Below, one piece after another: positions 62,892 to 64,000 of a DNA stretch of 64,000 bases. The DNA lies in assembly GCA_900546825.1 (NCBI GenBank), contig UREE01000005.1, forward strand, positions 1 through 64,000, in the 5' to 3' direction. This DNA comes from an uncultured Collinsella sp. (GTDB taxonomy: Bacteria; Actinomycetota; Coriobacteriia; Coriobacteriales; Coriobacteriaceae). The notes beneath the pieces were generated by a model. The model was not told where the DNA came from. It did no database searches and saw only the letters and a program-made list of their open reading frames with translations. The position numbers and the translations under genes are program-made. Position 1 is the first letter of the stretch, and each line of letters opens with the position of its first letter.

Positions 62892-64000
62892 ATGTTCAAC
62901 ACTATCATCACCACGCTCAAGACGCTATTGCGTCGACCGAGTACATGGGTCTGGGGCGCGATCTTTCCCATTGCGCTTTCAACGATGTTCATGTTTATGT
63001 TTGCGAACCTCAGCTCCGACGGCAAGGTCGACCCGGTGCCGGTAGCCGTTGTCGCTGACGAAGCCTGGGGCGCTTCGTCCTTTAAGGACGTGGCGACCTC
63101 GCTTGCCAAGGAGGGCGACGATCAACTGCTCGAGATTCACGAGTGCGACGACGCAGCCGATGCGAACCGTGCGCTTAAGGCTGGCGAGGTCGCGGGCATC
63201 TACACGGTCGATGCCGCGGGCACACCCAGGCTCACGCTGCTCTCGAGCTATGACGGCTCGCGCGCCTCGTCGGTGCTCACCGACCGCAGCATCCTTGAGA
63301 CGGTGGCAAGCTCGTATACGCAAAACGCCGAGCTCATGGCCCAGATTGCTCAAGACAACCCGGCGGCGCTCGCCGACCCGGAGGCGGTTGCGCGCGCCCT
63401 GTCGCTCGAGGGCGGAACCCGCCGCGTGAGCCTGACACGCACCACGCCCGATGGCACGGTCATCTACTATTACGCGCTTTTTGGCCTGGTCGCGATGATG
63501 TCTGCCGAGTTTGCCGCTTTGAGCGTCGTCGATTTGCAGCCCAATCTGTCGGGCCTTGGCGCGCGCCGCTGCGTGGGCGGCCTTTCCAAGACGGCGTCGC
63601 TGGCCGGCATCTTTGTCGGCTCGTGGCTGGTTTCCTTTGCCTCGATGGCGGTCGCGATTGGCTACGTGCGCCTAGTCGTTGGCGTCGACTTTGGCGGGCG
63701 CGAGGGGCTGTGCCTGCTGGGCGGTGCTGCATCCGCGCTTGCCGCCACGGGCCTGGGGCTCTTTGTGGGCACGCTTCCCGTTAAGGGTGGCAAGGCGTCC
63801 AAGTCGGGCATCCTCACGGGCTTTGCCACCACGTGCGCCCTGTTCGCCGGCCTCTACGGCGAGCCGGCGATGGCGCTTGCCGACGACGTCGCCCGCGCCT
63901 TTCCGGCCGAGTGCTGGCTCAACCCCGTCAAGCTCATCTGCGACATGTTCAATCGCCTGTATTTCTTTGAGGACCTGGGGCCCTTTGCCGTCCGCGCCGG
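62892..64000 (+). CDS. ABC-2 type exporter permease (partial, runs off the window)
   Basis: 369 codons are visible with no stop. An N-terminal helix (about 18-40, STWVWGAIFPIALSTMFMFM) leads to an extracytoplasmic region of about 150 residues (VAVVADEAWGASSFKDVATS and onward), then several helices from about 195, with the region ARRCVGGLSKTASLAGIFVG. This is the usual layout of ABC2_membrane_3 proteins. ATG 62892 follows AGGGGGCGGCC; it is coupled to the ATPase upstream. The C-terminus and any later genes lie outside the window. Confidence 0.88.
   Translation, partial: MFNTIITTLKTLLRRPSTWVWGAIFPIALSTMFMFMFANLSSDGKVDPVPVAVVADEAWGASSFKDVATSLAKEGDDQLLEIHECDDAADANRALKAGEVAGIYTVDAAGTPRLTLLSSYDGSRASSVLTDRSILETVASSYTQNAELMAQIAQDNPAALADPEAVARALSLEGGTRRVSLTRTTPDGTVIYYYALFGLVAMMSAEFAALSVVDLQPNLSGLGARRCVGGLSKTASLAGIFVGSWLVSFASMAVAIGYVRLVVGVDFGGREGLCLLGGAASALAATGLGLFVGTLPVKGGKASKSGILTGFATTCALFAGLYGEPAMALADDVARAFPAECWLNPVKLICDMFNRLYFFEDLGPFAVRA

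Overview
The window is high-GC, densely coded bacterial chromosome, most likely from Collinsella or a close relative in the Coriobacteriia (Actinomycetota). This rests on the mix of a class B sortase with LPxTG-type surface proteins, an Ech-like [NiFe] hydrogenase, NfnAB, several flavin/Fe-S reductases, ECF and polar amino acid transporters, and actinobacterial-type IS110 transposases. I could not run a search, so the assignment is inference.

Layout. 1-3.9 kb: end of a wall-anchored protein, purE, a class B sortase, a MoaE-like gene and a convergent CmpB-family membrane protein. 3.9-5.4 kb: an IS110-group element (minus strand). 5.5-9.2 kb: purF, purM, purN. 9.2-10.6 kb: a RelB/PIN toxin-antitoxin pair and a lone PTS EIIA. 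10.7-12.2 kb: an IS1111-type element with a perfect 15-bp inverted repeat. 12.4-18.2 kb: a parvulin-type foldase, yqeY, a complete polar amino acid ABC transporter and a cytidylate-kinase-like gene. 18.2-24.7 kb: palindromic repeats, then minus-strand nfnB/nfnA, pth, prs, glmU. 24.9-28.1 kb: an ECF module (T, fused A-A', S). 28.3-34.8 kb: xth, a sirtuin, a folP-folK fusion with a large insertion, a divergent biotin ligase, an AAA/DUF4143 ATPase framed by palindromes, and coaX. 35.0 kb: initiator tRNA-Met, then a repeat array ending in a gene remnant. 35.8-45.6 kb: a redox cluster (FAD reductase, NuoG-GltD chimera, NuoF-like Fe-S protein, FMN reductase-like protein, CdaR/PucR regulator, old-yellow-enzyme-family reductase). 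46.0-52.4 kb: an HTH protein and an Ech-like hydrogenase operon whose EchA and EchB are fused. 52.4-59.9 kb: a 2096-residue VWA/pilin-domain adhesin with LPTTG, flanked on each side by two long composite hairpin elements. 60.0-64.0 kb: a NarL-type two-component system divergent from an ABC exporter whose permease runs off the window.

Function. The core genes serve purine, folate, CoA, UDP-GlcNAc and PRPP metabolism. The hydrogenase, NfnAB and reductase cluster point to anaerobic redox balancing with ferredoxin, NAD(P)H and H2. The sortase and its two visible substrate types point to surface display.

The least explained material is the non-coding repeats. The two strongest cases are a 55-bp palindrome with fixed 15-25-15 geometry (six full copies plus one truncated copy, about 81 bp apart in arrays) and the 136-154 bp composite hairpins around the adhesin. 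In the composite hairpins the arm sequence changes from copy to copy but stays self-complementary. The two guide-RNA-type transposons, one with its non-coding region upstream and one downstream of the transposase, are also notable.
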